The notes under the pieces are model-generated. The model saw nothing but the letters and a program-made list of their open reading frames with translations. It made no database searches and was not told the DNA's origin. Source: DATHKG01 sp035489435 (GTDB lineage Bacteria > Bacteroidota > Bacteroidia > Chitinophagales > Chitinophagaceae). Taken from it: a DNA stretch of 64,000 nt. The translations under genes and the position numbers were made by a program. The stretch lies in the NCBI GenBank assembly GCA_035489435.1, contig DATHKG010000005.1; one strand, given 5' to 3'. Below are positions 34,950 through 44,577 of this stretch, in pieces (the stretch's first letter is position 1; each line of letters begins with the position of its first letter).

Positions 34950-37781
34950 ATGAAACTATTAATAAACATGTTTAATTTAAAAGAACTTTCAGGAATAATA
35001 TCAGCAGGTCTTTTGATATTTGTGTCACAGTCAGCCTATGCACAGAACGCGGGGCGGCTTGAGGCGGATATACAAATTTCATTTGGTCATACTGCACCAA
35101 AAAAAACTTCCAGATCAATACAATTAAAGGGCTCAACAACTCTTAGCATCTCCAATATTAAAGGAAGCAAGCTCGAAAGAAATGATAAGGCCGGTGAGCA
35201 ATCCGCATTTAATTGCGGCGCAGGCGATGTTGATGAGCTGATTACTCATGTAGCCTGGACAACACCCTCAGCAACACCATTAAAAGTAGCACAACACAAG
35301 GATGACTATTCAATCAACGGTGATGGCATGTGGGGTTATCTTTTAGAAAAGGGATCACCGGGCCAGATAGCTCGCCTGCAGCAGGATCAATGGAATCAGC
35401 CGGATGCGCCAATGTTTACCATACAATTGAATGCAGAAGGCACTGAAGGATTTTCTGTGTCAATGGAAAATCTCTTAAAATACGGCGCCATGTGGCTGCC
35501 GGAGCATGATGTGTTTATTGCTATAGCAGGTAAGGGAACAGATTTTAAAAAGCACCTCGCATCCTTGAAAGGCCAACGTACGCTCGATGTTGTCCGCAGT
35601 TCGCCTGAAGCTTCGCTTGATCAATTCAAAAAACGCTGGGCAGACTTCGGGAATCCAAACGACTGGAAAGCTTCATGGCAAACAAGATACATGGGTACAA
35701 CGGGTCATCTTACAGTTACCGCCGCCACACATGGCTCGATCTATAAGTTTGCAGTTGACCGATGGGCGAACCTGAGACCAGATTTTGCATCACCACATCG
35801 ATTCAGGTTAGACTTCCTGCTGCCCGGCAGCGAATGGAAAGGTCAGAAGATTCAAAACGGATTGCCTGTAGTTGTTACCAATCTTCAAAAAAATGAACAG
35901 CAGTTTGAGGTTGAACAATTCGCATCAACCTTCGGTGATGTATCAGCAGCAATAAGCGGCTATGTACGCAGCGTAATGCTTACCAGGGTGAAGGTTTCCG
36001 GTAAAGCCGGCAATTTGAACTTTGGATTTAGTTTTAACAATGAACAGAAGGATCGTAAGCTTTCAGTTGCTAACCTCAACGGTAAGTGGAACCTGAAAGA
36101 TGATTATACAAATGAAACTTTGCTTTCAGTTGAAGGACCGGGCCTGACAGTTACGACGACACAAAATGGTTTGATAGAAAAAGGACAACAGGTAACTTTT
36201 AATATAACTGGAAACCTGGCGAATGGAGAAACTAAAGAGGTTGTTTTAAAACTGCCTGCTCCCGCGGTTTCTGCACAGGCAACTGCAGTGCTGAATGGAT
36301 TGAAATATGACGCTGAAAAAACAAGAACCATTGCGTATTGGGAACAATGGCTCACCGCCGGTGCGCAGTTTATAGTGCCGGAACAAAAAGTGAACGAGTT
36401 ATATCGCGCCAGCCTTTGGCATTCACTGATACTGCCCCGTCATACTATCAATGATAACAACCAACAACACATGGACCTGCCTTATGCAAACACAGCATAT
36501 GGACAAAAAAAGGCGGACTGGCCAATCAACCAGGCTGTTTATGTTGATTACATGATTTATGGTTTAAGAGGTTATGAAAAAGTTGCCGAAAACGAACTGA
36601 AAGCAATGTTTCAAAGTCAGCAACAGCCCGATGGACGAATCGGTGGGTTTGCTAACTGGGGCGTTTACTCTCCCGGTCACCTGTACACGATAGCGCAGAA
36701 TTATCTGCTCTCAGGGAATAAAGAAGAGTTTGGCCGATTGCTACCACAATCATTAAAAGCACTTGACTGGTGCCTTCGCCAGATTAATAAATCCGATTCT
36801 CAAACCAACAGAACAGGACTGATCTTAGGTGCACTGAACGATCTGACGCATGCTGAACGCGAATGGGCTTTTACCCAGGCTTATTATGTAGCGGGGCTTG
36901 AACAGTTTGCCCGGGCTCTTTCAAGATATGGTCATCAACGCGCGGATGAAGTAAAGCAGGTAGCTGCAAAAATGAAAAAAGATGTAGTCACAGCCTTTGC
37001 AGGCAGTAGTGTAAAATCACCTGTAGTGCAACTGGCTGATGGAAGCTGGACCAATTATGTTCCTACAGATGCAATGACGCCGAGACGCATGATGGAGCAA
37101 TGGTATCCTACCGATGTCGATTGCGGACCCCTACACCTGTCTCGCCTTGGTGTGTTTGAACCATACAGCTGGATGACAACAGCTATGTTGAATGATCATG
37201 AAGACAATCTTTTCCTGCTGAATAACGGGGCAGCAAATGAGCCGGTCTACGTACAACAGGGAAATACTTATTTGCTGCGCGATGATCCCAAAGGAGTAAT
37301 ACGTTCATTCTATAGTATGATGGCTTGCGCTTTCTCTCATGAGCAACTTACTTCACTTGAACATCGATGGGCCTGGGGACAATATTACGGTCCGCCCAGC
37401 ACTGATGGGGCCTGGTTTGAATTATACCGGAGGATGCTGATCAATGAATTCGGAGATGATACGCTGATGATAGGACAGGCTGTTCCGCGGGAATGGTTAA
37501 AGACGGGCAAACAGATCGAGGTTAAAAACGCACCCACTAATTTTGGACCGCTTTCATTAAGCTTCAGGGTTGAAAATGCAAATGAAATTAAAGCAGAAGT
37601 CAACCTTTCAGATCGTAATCCTCCAAAACAATTATTGATCAGATTTCGTCATCAACAGGAAAAATCCATTCGTTCTGTGACGGTGAATGGGAAACCCTGG
37701 AGAAACTTCGATTCAAAAAAAGAGTTTGTAATCATCCCGGAGCCATCTGAAAAGAACTATGTAATATTAGCAAAGTTCTAG
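34950..37781 (+). CDS. secreted six-hairpin glycosidase, family unassigned
   Basis: 943 residues with a signal peptide (to ~32, SAYAQ). The N-terminal ~440 residues are beta-sandwich-like. From ~470 an (alpha/alpha)6 barrel is evident (ELYRASLWHSLILPRHTI, DWPINQAVYVDYMIYGLRGY, QPDGRIGGFANWGVYSPGH, DRLGVFEPYS-like and HRWAWGQYYGPPSTDGAWFELYRRML). A C-terminal beta domain closes the protein (RFRHQQEKSIRSVTVNGKPW). It belongs to the six-hairpin glycosidase superfamily but does not look like textbook GH78, GH95 or GH127. Acidic residues in the barrel are candidates for catalysis. Substrate unknown. Confidence 0.78.
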   Translation: MKLLINMFNLKELSGIISAGLLIFVSQSAYAQNAGRLEADIQISFGHTAPKKTSRSIQLKGSTTLSISNIKGSKLERNDKAGEQSAFNCGAGDVDELITHVAWTTPSATPLKVAQHKDDYSINGDGMWGYLLEKGSPGQIARLQQDQWNQPDAPMFTIQLNAEGTEGFSVSMENLLKYGAMWLPEHDVFIAIAGKGTDFKKHLASLKGQRTLDVVRSSPEASLDQFKKRWADFGNPNDWKASWQTRYMGTTGHLTVTAATHGSIYKFAVDRWANLRPDFASPHRFRLDFLLPGSEWKGQKIQNGLPVVVTNLQKNEQQFEVEQFASTFGDVSAAISGYVRSVMLTRVKVSGKAGNLNFGFSFNNEQKDRKLSVANLNGKWNLKDDYTNETLLSVEGPGLTVTTTQNGLIEKGQQVTFNITGNLANGETKEVVLKLPAPAVSAQATAVLNGLKYDAEKTRTIAYWEQWLTAGAQFIVPEQKVNELYRASLWHSLILPRHTINDNNQQHMDLPYANTAYGQKKADWPINQAVYVDYMIYGLRGYEKVAENELKAMFQSQQQPDGRIGGFANWGVYSPGHLYTIAQNYLLSGNKEEFGRLLPQSLKALDWCLRQINKSDSQTNRTGLILGALNDLTHAEREWAFTQAYYVAGLEQFARALSRYGHQRADEVKQVAAKMKKDVVTAFAGSSVKSPVVQLADGSWTNYVPTDAMTPRRMMEQWYPTDVDCGPLHLSRLGVFEPYSWMTTAMLNDHEDNLFLLNNGAANEPVYVQQGNTYLLRDDPKGVIRSFYSMMACAFSHEQLTSLEHRWAWGQYYGPPSTDGAWFELYRRMLINEFGDDTLMIGQAVPREWLKTGKQIEVKNAPTNFGPLSLSFRVENANEIKAEVNLSDRNPPKQLLIRFRHQQEKSIRSVTVNGKPWRNFDSKKEFVIIPEPSEKNYVILAKF

Positions 37782-37831
37782 CCCGGCATCGTTGTAATAG
37801 CAAGTCTTTTCACCTGCAAAACTTATTTATT

Positions 37832-39214
37832 TTGAAGCTAAAAGGTTTTTTCTTTTTTTCCCTGCTTATCCTTTCAGGAGTTGCTTCTGCCCAGGAAACA
37901 AATCTTGAAGTTGATTTTTCAAAAGATCTTGGACCAATGCGAATGGAACAGATGGCACTGGGACAGGGTGGTCTCTCTGAAGAGCCAATGCTTGCGAACC
38001 GTACAACCGAAATAAAAGCTTTGCATCCTGCAATAATAAGGCTGTTCGTTAGTGAATATTATGAAGTGCTTCCGCAAAAAGGGAAGTATCATTTTAAAAC
38101 ACTGGATAGCATGGTGAACAATATCCTGGCAACAGGTGCAAAACCCTTTATGAGCTTTTGCTTAAAGCCAAAGGTTTTTTTTCCGGTGATAGACCATGAT
38201 ATTGTTGAGCCAAACGACTATAAAGGCTGGGAAGAGTTTGTATTTAATGTTGTTAAACATTACCTGAATAAAGGGGCGGGCATAAAGTTTTGGGAAGTTG
38301 GTAATGAAGTTGATATCGGCGAAGATGGCGGAACACCATATCGCTTTAAGCCAGAAAACTATGCCAGATATTATAAACATACGGTAGCCGCCATCCGACG
38401 CGCAGATCCTACTGCAAAAGTTGGCGGTCCCGCACTGGCCTGGTTTAAATCACCCATTTTGCCGGAGCTGCTGCGTGTTTGTTCACTGGAAAAAATACCT
38501 TTGGATTTTGTATCCTTTCACAATTATAATAACAGTCCGACCGCGATAAGGGGCCAGATTCAATACGTAAAAGATCTGTTGGCAAAATATCCGGATCTTC
38601 GTGCGGAGACAATCATGAATGAATGGAACGTTGACCTGTTTAACCCCATTCTTGATCCGCGTTTTCAACCCTGCTATGTTGCCGAAACCATCTGGCAAAT
38701 GAAAGATGTCGGACTCGACTGGTCGTGTTACTATCATATCCGCGATTGGTATGTGTCTTATGAAACATTTGCAAAAGTGTTTTCGCCGCAGGGTACAGCA
38801 TTCATGACCCGTTGGTGGAACCGCCAGGCTCAGTTCAGTGGATTAATTGATTATCAGAATAATCTAAGACCAGCATATTTTACGTTCAAACTGCTGTCGA
38901 GAATGGCAGGAAATAAATTGAAGGTAAGTTCTGAAAGCGACAAGGTGCACGGATTTGCGAGTCATGATCCCAGGCTGAATATGCACAACATGATGGTTTG
39001 GAATTTTTCAGACACAGCGAAAAAGGTAAAGATTAGCCTGAAAGATCTACCCAAAAAAATGCGTATCCGTCATATGATTTTGGATGCTACATCCGGCGCA
39101 CAGGACGAAAATCAACGGCTTCGTCCGGATCCTTTTATCAATCTTGAAAAAGGAACAAGGGAAATTTCTTTAACACTTGAACCATGGGCAGTACATTACT
39201 GGTCATTTGAATGA
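37832..39214 (+). CDS. secreted GH-A clan glycosidase (GH39-like)
   Basis: 460 residues from a TTG start; the signal peptide (FFFFSLLILSGVASAQ) begins immediately after it and no in-frame ATG precedes the mature part, so TTG is favoured. It is a TIM barrel with IKFWEVGNEVD (acid/base Glu after Asn, about residue 156) and ETIMNEWN (nucleophile Glu, about 268), the clan GH-A pair, as in GH39 xylosidases/iduronidases. A small beta domain follows (~370-460). It is predicted to act on the glycan at the cell surface or in the periplasm. Confidence 0.8.
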   Translation: MKLKGFFFFSLLILSGVASAQETNLEVDFSKDLGPMRMEQMALGQGGLSEEPMLANRTTEIKALHPAIIRLFVSEYYEVLPQKGKYHFKTLDSMVNNILATGAKPFMSFCLKPKVFFPVIDHDIVEPNDYKGWEEFVFNVVKHYLNKGAGIKFWEVGNEVDIGEDGGTPYRFKPENYARYYKHTVAAIRRADPTAKVGGPALAWFKSPILPELLRVCSLEKIPLDFVSFHNYNNSPTAIRGQIQYVKDLLAKYPDLRAETIMNEWNVDLFNPILDPRFQPCYVAETIWQMKDVGLDWSCYYHIRDWYVSYETFAKVFSPQGTAFMTRWWNRQAQFSGLIDYQNNLRPAYFTFKLLSRMAGNKLKVSSESDKVHGFASHDPRLNMHNMMVWNFSDTAKKVKISLKDLPKKMRIRHMILDATSGAQDENQRLRPDPFINLEKGTREISLTLEPWAVHYWSFE

Positions 39215-39243
39215 TAATGCTGACCCTAAAATGAGTTATTGAT

Positions 39244-40107
39244 ATGATTGTTGACATTCACACACATGTGTTCAGGCCGGAACTGGATTTTGGCCCAAAG
39301 TTGCAAGCTGATTTGAAGCGGTGTGGAGTAGATCAAACAGTTTGGGGCGATGTTGAGAAAAGACACCTGGAAGAAACGCAGGCCGCGGATGTAGCCGTCG
39401 TGTTTGGGCTCCAGGCTTCACAAACTGATTGGAACATACCGAATGAAATCGTTGCAGCACATGTTGCAAAGGCACCTGAACGATTATTGTTTTTTGCTTC
39501 TATCGATCCGGCTAAGAAAAACTTTATGGATGAGCTGGAAAAATGTCACCAGGATCTTGGGGCAGTGGGAGTGAAAATGTCTCCGCTCTACCAGAATGTT
39601 CATCCCGCAGATCCGAGATGTTATGATATCTATAGTTATTGTATAAAACATGGGTTACCCGTACTTTTCCATGCGGGCACTTCATTCGTAAGTGGCACAC
39701 CGCTTGACTATTCAAGGCCCGTTCATTTTGATGCGGTTGCAGTAGATTTTCCGGACCTGCATATGGTGCTGGCGCATCTTGGTCATCCATGGGAGGGGGA
39801 AACGATTGCGGTGATACGCCGGCATGCAAATGTTTATGCTGATCTTTCTGCATTGTACTACCGGCCCTGGCAGTTTTATAATTCAATGCGTTTACTGGTA
39901 GAATATGGTGCTTATGCAAAAGTGCTTTTTGGGTCAGACTTCCCTTTTACTACAACACGTAGTTCATTGGAAGGGGTGAGAAATATCAATCATATCATCG
40001 CTAACAGTGGCTTGCCCGGTATCCCTTCAAATGTTATTGAAGGGATTATCAACCGTGATACGTTGACGCTTCTTCAATTACCTAATCCAATGCTTGTAGG
40101 CAGATGA
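39244..40107 (+). CDS. amidohydrolase-2 family hydrolase (possible sugar lactonase)
   Basis: 287 residues. Metal-binding DIHTHVF is at residues 3-9; KMSPLYQ, PVLFHAGTS, LAHLGHPWEG and the late LFGSDFPFT Asp complete the amidohydrolase-2 pattern. There is no signal peptide, so it is cytoplasmic. The family includes L-rhamnono- and L-fucono-lactonases and decarboxylases. Next to a dehydrogenase and an enolase-superfamily gene, a lactonase role is attractive. Its stop overlaps the next start (ATGA). Confidence 0.85.
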   Translation: MIVDIHTHVFRPELDFGPKLQADLKRCGVDQTVWGDVEKRHLEETQAADVAVVFGLQASQTDWNIPNEIVAAHVAKAPERLLFFASIDPAKKNFMDELEKCHQDLGAVGVKMSPLYQNVHPADPRCYDIYSYCIKHGLPVLFHAGTSFVSGTPLDYSRPVHFDAVAVDFPDLHMVLAHLGHPWEGETIAVIRRHANVYADLSALYYRPWQFYNSMRLLVEYGAYAKVLFGSDFPFTTTRSSLEGVRNINHIIANSGLPGIPSNVIEGIINRDTLTLLQLPNPMLVGR

Positions 40108-41096
40108 AAGAGATACCGCTGAATATGCAGGCATTGCAGCTCCAGGCACTCAATAAACTGGTAAGAGTAACATTGCCGGTGCCAAAGCCAGGCGCTAACG
40201 AAGTTTTGATTCGCACTGCCGCCGCAACTATATGCACATCAGATCTGCATGATATCAGCAGTAATCCTTTTGGCATCGTCTTGCCCCGCGTATTGGGTCA
40301 TGAGGCATCGGGTGTGATCGTGGAATGTGGAGCGGAAGTAAAACATTTATCACCAGGTACCAGGGTAGCAGAACATCCTGTTATACCATGCAAGGAATGT
40401 GTTGAATGCAAAAGAGGGTTTGAACATGTATGTGCCAACATGGGTCATCTTGGATATGATCGTAACGGAACCTTTGCAGGGTATTTTGTACAGCGAGCGG
40501 ACCGGGTAATGGCTTTACCTGACAATTTAACGGCTGCTGAAGGCTCATTACTTGAGCCGGTCGCAGTCTGTCTGCAGGCAATTGCAAGGGCGGGAAATAT
40601 TAAAGATCGCACAGTGTTGATTGTGGGAGATGGCCCCTTTGGAAATATTATAGCAAGGCTGGCTATACGCGCCGGTGCGGGCAAAGTAATTGTTTCGGGT
40701 AAAGAACCTTTCAGGCTTTCGATGATTCCGGGGGTTACTATTGCAACTGAATTGCCTGTTAAGTCGGTAGATGTTGCCATACTCGCTGTTAGTTCAGCTG
40801 AAGCAGCCAGGGATTGTATCGCAGCGCTGAGACCACGTGGCAGGATGGTTATATTCAGTGGCCTTAAAGAGCCGGTTGCTATTGATTTATTTACTATTCA
40901 TCTGTCTGAACTGGAAATTGTCGGTGCATGCAATGATGAGGATAGAATGCAGGAGTCGCTTGAATGTTTAACCGATCCTTCGCTGGCGCTTCATGAAATT
41001 ATAACACACAAGCTGCCTTTTGAAAACTGGGAGCAGGCTTTTGATCTTGCACGTAACGGTCATGATAAAGCGCTGAAGGTTTCGATTATTTTTTAA
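40104..41096 (+). CDS. zinc-dependent medium-chain dehydrogenase
   Basis: 330 residues. GroES-like domain with catalytic-zinc Cys (TICTSDLHD), GHEASG, and a structural-zinc loop HPVIPCKECVECKRGFEHVC. The Rossmann part has VLIVGDGPFGN in place of the usual GxGxxG spacing. Sequence type is that of sorbitol/threonine dehydrogenase-like polyol enzymes. An internal ATG at 40125 is an alternative start, but the four-base ATGA overlap with the amidohydrolase supports 40104. It would oxidise a sugar, aldonate or keto-acid hydroxyl in the proposed pathway. Confidence 0.9.
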   Translation: MKEIPLNMQALQLQALNKLVRVTLPVPKPGANEVLIRTAAATICTSDLHDISSNPFGIVLPRVLGHEASGVIVECGAEVKHLSPGTRVAEHPVIPCKECVECKRGFEHVCANMGHLGYDRNGTFAGYFVQRADRVMALPDNLTAAEGSLLEPVAVCLQAIARAGNIKDRTVLIVGDGPFGNIIARLAIRAGAGKVIVSGKEPFRLSMIPGVTIATELPVKSVDVAILAVSSAEAARDCIAALRPRGRMVIFSGLKEPVAIDLFTIHLSELEIVGACNDEDRMQESLECLTDPSLALHEIITHKLPFENWEQAFDLARNGHDKALKVSIIF

Positions 41097-41162
41097 ATTG
41101 GAAACTTCAGTTGATTTCAAATCATAAAATAATAAAAGGGCAATGACCTCTAAAAGATAGAA

Positions 41163-42314
41163 ATGAAAATAACAAACGTTGAAGCATTCATATTAGAATC
41201 ACCCTTTGAAATTCGTCCCCCTGAAGGAAGCGATGAAGCACGTGGCGTAAAACATTGCCTGCTGATTAAAGTAAGCACTGACGAAGGTATTATTGGATGG
41301 GCAGATGTAGAAACTGCCCCTCACGTAGGTGCAGCGGCGGTTAACGCCCCTGAAAGCGGTATGGGTGTTTTTGAAGGTCTTAAATCATTGGTTATCGGCG
41401 AGGACCCTTTCGACGTTGAACGTCTTTGGGATAAGATTTATCGGGGTAGCATTTATTATGGCCGCAGGGGCGTAGCGATCCAGGTGCTCTCGGGTTTTGA
41501 TATAGCCTGTCATGATATCATGGGCAAGGCTATCGGCATGCCGGTGCATAAATTATTAGGGGGCGGAAGACGCAATCGCGTCAGGGCCTATGCATCCACG
41601 CTGTTCAGGCCAACACCTGAAGCTATGCGTGATGCCTGTGCATTTTATGTGCAACGCGGATTTACAGCTGTAAAATTTGGCTGGGGAGTTTTTGGGCAGG
41701 ATAAGAAAAAAGATATTAAACTGGTAGAAGCCGCCCGTGATGCACTGGGTCCGGATGTTGAACTGATGGTTGATGCAGGCTGGATGGTTGACAGAAGTGC
41801 TTATGACGCCATCGAACTTTGCCGCGCACTTGAACCTTACAATATATTCTGGCTCGAAGATTTTCTTCATCCTGAAAATTATGAAGGCTATGCAAAAGTA
41901 AAAGCTGCTGGTGTTAAAACCCGTATTGCTGCCGGTGAACAGGAAGCAACTGCCTGGGGTTTCCGCGAGTTGATAGTTCGTGGTGGTGTTGACGTAGCAC
42001 AACCGGATCTTTCGCGCTGCGGAGGTTTTTCACAAGCACGAAAAATCTTGTGGGAAGCGGAACATGCGGGTATTGATGTATGTCCTCATGCCTGGCTCAC
42101 TGATTTGCTGACAGCTGCAAGTCTTCACCTGAATGCAGTACTGCCAAGATCATTGTTCCTGGAATACAATGTTTGCGATAACCCAATGTTAAGGGAAGTG
42201 ATAGAAAACCCGGTTCAGATGGACGCTGATGGTTATATAGCAGTGCCTGGAGGACCGGGCCTGGGAATTAATATAAATGAAAAAGCAGTTAAACGTTTTT
42301 GTGTAAATCTGTAG
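41163..42314 (+). CDS. enolase-superfamily (mandelate racemase-like) sugar-acid dehydratase
   Basis: 383 residues. The N-terminal capping domain (MKITNVEAFILES) precedes a barrel with Lys in AVKFGWG (~residue 172), metal ligands Asp in MVDAGW, Glu in WLEDF and Glu in AAGEQEA, then Asp in QPDLSRCGG and His in CPHAW. The His-Asp dyad marks the mandelate-racemase group. The usual KxK is KxG, so only one Lys remains. Members dehydrate aldonates to 2-keto-3-deoxy acids; L-rhamnonate or L-fuconate are plausible substrates given the GH78 gene, but this is not shown. Confidence 0.88.
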   Translation: MKITNVEAFILESPFEIRPPEGSDEARGVKHCLLIKVSTDEGIIGWADVETAPHVGAAAVNAPESGMGVFEGLKSLVIGEDPFDVERLWDKIYRGSIYYGRRGVAIQVLSGFDIACHDIMGKAIGMPVHKLLGGGRRNRVRAYASTLFRPTPEAMRDACAFYVQRGFTAVKFGWGVFGQDKKKDIKLVEAARDALGPDVELMVDAGWMVDRSAYDAIELCRALEPYNIFWLEDFLHPENYEGYAKVKAAGVKTRIAAGEQEATAWGFRELIVRGGVDVAQPDLSRCGGFSQARKILWEAEHAGIDVCPHAWLTDLLTAASLHLNAVLPRSLFLEYNVCDNPMLREVIENPVQMDADGYIAVPGGPGLGININEKAVKRFCVNL

Positions 42315-42336
42315 TTGTCGAAATTAAATTGAACTG

Positions 42337-43095
42337 ATGAAAACTATACTTGAACATAAGCTGACTGAAGCCGAGGCCGCATTGTGGTGGCTGGGCCAGG
42401 CGGGTTATGTGTTGAAGGTTACCGGGCTTACCATTGTGATAGATCCGTATTTATCTGATTCTGCAGCAAATGGCGCTCCTGAATTTTCGCGATTGTATCC
42501 ACCGCCCATAAGCCCCGATGAATTAAAAGCGGATATAATCATCATCACACATAATCATGCTGATCACCTGGATCCTGAAACGCTTTCGCAATACAGGTAT
42601 AAAAACGAAACATGGTTTGTTGCACCCTGGCTAACAGCTGCAGCCCTTGTTAAGGTTGGCATTCCTGCGGAGCGCGTGGTGGTAGTTAATGCAGGACAAA
42701 CGCATAGATTCGGCCAGGCAGAGATTACCGGTGTTTTTGCCTTACCAACAGGAGCTGATGTTTTAGACACCACGGGCTACCTGGTAAGATTTGAAAATGG
42801 CAGAAGTATTTATCATACATCGGACACTCAATTTCATCCCCTTGTTGTTGATGCGGCACCAGCAAAACCAGATATTATGTTAGTGCCTATCAACGGTAAA
42901 TGGGGTAACCCGGGGCCGGAGCAGGCAGCATTTTTTGCCGGTGAAGTGAAACCAAGATTTGTTTTTCCAAATCATTATGATACGATGGCTTTGAATGCTG
43001 AAAATCCCGAAGTCTTCAAATGGTTTTGTGAAAACAAGGACCTCGGGGCAAAATGCATAATATCTGAAAGGATGAAGTCATTTGTGTGGGAATAA
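42337..43095 (+). CDS. UlaG-like metallo-beta-lactamase-fold hydrolase
   Basis: 252 residues. WLGQAGYVLKVTGLTIVIDPYLSD and the metal motif THNHADHLDPETL identify the UlaG/UPF0173 group, followed by YHTSDTQFHP, LVPINGKWGNPG and FPNHYDTMALN. UlaG opens L-ascorbate-6-phosphate lactone, so another sugar lactone is possible here, making it the second lactonase candidate of the locus. Cytoplasmic. Confidence 0.87.
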   Translation: MKTILEHKLTEAEAALWWLGQAGYVLKVTGLTIVIDPYLSDSAANGAPEFSRLYPPPISPDELKADIIIITHNHADHLDPETLSQYRYKNETWFVAPWLTAAALVKVGIPAERVVVVNAGQTHRFGQAEITGVFALPTGADVLDTTGYLVRFENGRSIYHTSDTQFHPLVVDAAPAKPDIMLVPINGKWGNPGPEQAAFFAGEVKPRFVFPNHYDTMALNAENPEVFKWFCENKDLGAKCIISERMKSFVWE

Positions 43096-43179
43096 CAACA
43101 ATGCAAACCCTTATTGTCATATGCGAATTAACCAACGATATGTTTATCAAAAATAATTTCTGAACAAATAATTACTGAT

Positions 43180-43857
43180 ATGGAGACAACTGAAATGTTG
43201 ACCGACGAACAAAAATTTAAGTGGATCAAAGAAAACCTTTATGTAGCGCTGGTATGCGATGTCCTCGATAATCTTGGATACCGCAACCAGGCCATGCATC
43301 AACGCCTGCGGCCACTGGATCCCCAAAACAGTACTATGGTTGGTAGGGCAAAAACATTGCGATGGATGGAAACAGATTATATTGAGGACGATGCTTATAC
43401 CCTGGAAATAGAAGCGGTCGATTCATTAACTACAGGTGATGTGGTTGTTCATTCTACCGACTTTGCCGGCACAAATGCTCCCTGGGGTGAATTGATGAGC
43501 ACGATCGCCAAAAGAAACGGTGCTGTTGGTTGTATCTGCGACAGCATGATAAGAGACTGCCGGAAAATCATGGCGATGCAGTTCCCCGTGTTTTATGGCG
43601 GCATAAGGCCCCTGGATAGTTTGGGTAGGGGGAAGGTAATGGCTTATGATGTGCCGGTAAGATGCGGTGATGTAGTTGTGAATCCTGGCGAACTCATCTT
43701 CAGTGATTTTGATGGTATAGTTGTGATCCCACGCGAGGTTGAAGACAAGGTGCTTGAACTGGCATTTGAAAAAGGACATAAAGAAAATCAATCCCGTAAT
43801 GATCTGCTTAATGGGGATTCACTTAAAATAGTGTTTGACCGTTATGGCGTACTTTAA
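43180..43857 (+). CDS. RraA-like / HMG-type aldolase family protein
   Basis: 225 residues of the RraA-like fold (VCDVLDNLGYRNQAM, GDVVVHSTDFAGTNAPWGELM, CDSMIRDCRKIMAM, FYGGIRPLDSLGRGK, GDVVVNPGELIFSDFDGIVVIP). Members with the Arg-Asp metal site include 4-hydroxy-4-methyl-2-oxoglutarate and related pyruvate-releasing aldolases. In this locus it could cleave a keto-deoxy acid. True RraA (RNase E regulator) is unlikely because it sits inside a PUL. The gene starts 84 bases after the lactonase. Confidence 0.88.
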   Translation: METTEMLTDEQKFKWIKENLYVALVCDVLDNLGYRNQAMHQRLRPLDPQNSTMVGRAKTLRWMETDYIEDDAYTLEIEAVDSLTTGDVVVHSTDFAGTNAPWGELMSTIAKRNGAVGCICDSMIRDCRKIMAMQFPVFYGGIRPLDSLGRGKVMAYDVPVRCGDVVVNPGELIFSDFDGIVVIPREVEDKVLELAFEKGHKENQSRNDLLNGDSLKIVFDRYGVL

Positions 43858-43869
43858 TTATTCTGTACT

Positions 43870-44577
43870 ATGAACATACTATGTGTGGCCGCCCATCCTG
43901 ATGACATTGAAATTCTTTGTGCGGGCACTTTGATAAAATATGCCAAACAGGGTCACCAGGTTACGATGGCTGTTTTTACGACAGGTAATATGGGCGACAC
44001 TCATATAAAACCACAGGAGCTTGCTGCAATAAGGGAAAAAGAAACACGTGCTGCTGCGGCGATTATTGATGCAAAGCTAATCTGGGCGGGAGTGGATGAC
44101 GAACATGTATTTCCAAATGAAAATCAACGCCGGATCATGATCGATGTTTTGCGCGAAGCTGACCCGGACTTAATATTTACCCATTCACCAAATGATTATC
44201 ATCCCGATCACAGGTATGTGAGCCAACTTGTATTTGATTCTTATTTTCAAAAAGGACTGCCTTTTATTCCCGGTCAATCTTTCCCGGCCTGTCGTTTCGG
44301 GCAGGCCCAGCTATATTATATGGATAATCTTGGTGGGATAGGGTTTCTGCCAACTGAATATGTTGACATCAGCAATGAATTCGAGGTGAAAAAACAAATG
44401 TTGTCCTGCCACGAGAGCCAGGTTGTGGCTATGAAAGAGCTTGCGTTCACGGATATGATTGAAATGATTGAAGTGCAGGCGCGTTTCCGGGGACTAGGTG
44501 CCGGCTGCCGGTTTGCAGAAGGATTTACAAGGCTCGAAGCTTATCAACGGGGCCTTACCAAACGTGTGCTTCCATGA
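43870..44577 (+). CDS. PIG-L family deacetylase
   Basis: 235 residues. The zinc motif AAHPDDIEI is at residues 7-15, with MAVFTTGNMGD, and the late His in YHPDHRYVSQLVFDS. PIG-L enzymes remove acetyl groups from N-acetylglucosamine-type conjugates, so the substrate may carry an N-acetyl sugar. No signal peptide, so it acts on imported sugar or conjugate. The stop overlaps the next gene by four bases (ATGA). Confidence 0.92.
   Translation: MNILCVAAHPDDIEILCAGTLIKYAKQGHQVTMAVFTTGNMGDTHIKPQELAAIREKETRAAAAIIDAKLIWAGVDDEHVFPNENQRRIMIDVLREADPDLIFTHSPNDYHPDHRYVSQLVFDSYFQKGLPFIPGQSFPACRFGQAQLYYMDNLGGIGFLPTEYVDISNEFEVKKQMLSCHESQVVAMKELAFTDMIEMIEVQARFRGLGAGCRFAEGFTRLEAYQRGLTKRVLP

Noticed and set aside
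43180..43857. RraA regulator of RNase E
   Set aside because: Location within a PUL and the Arg-Asp metal motif favour the aldolase branch of the same fold.
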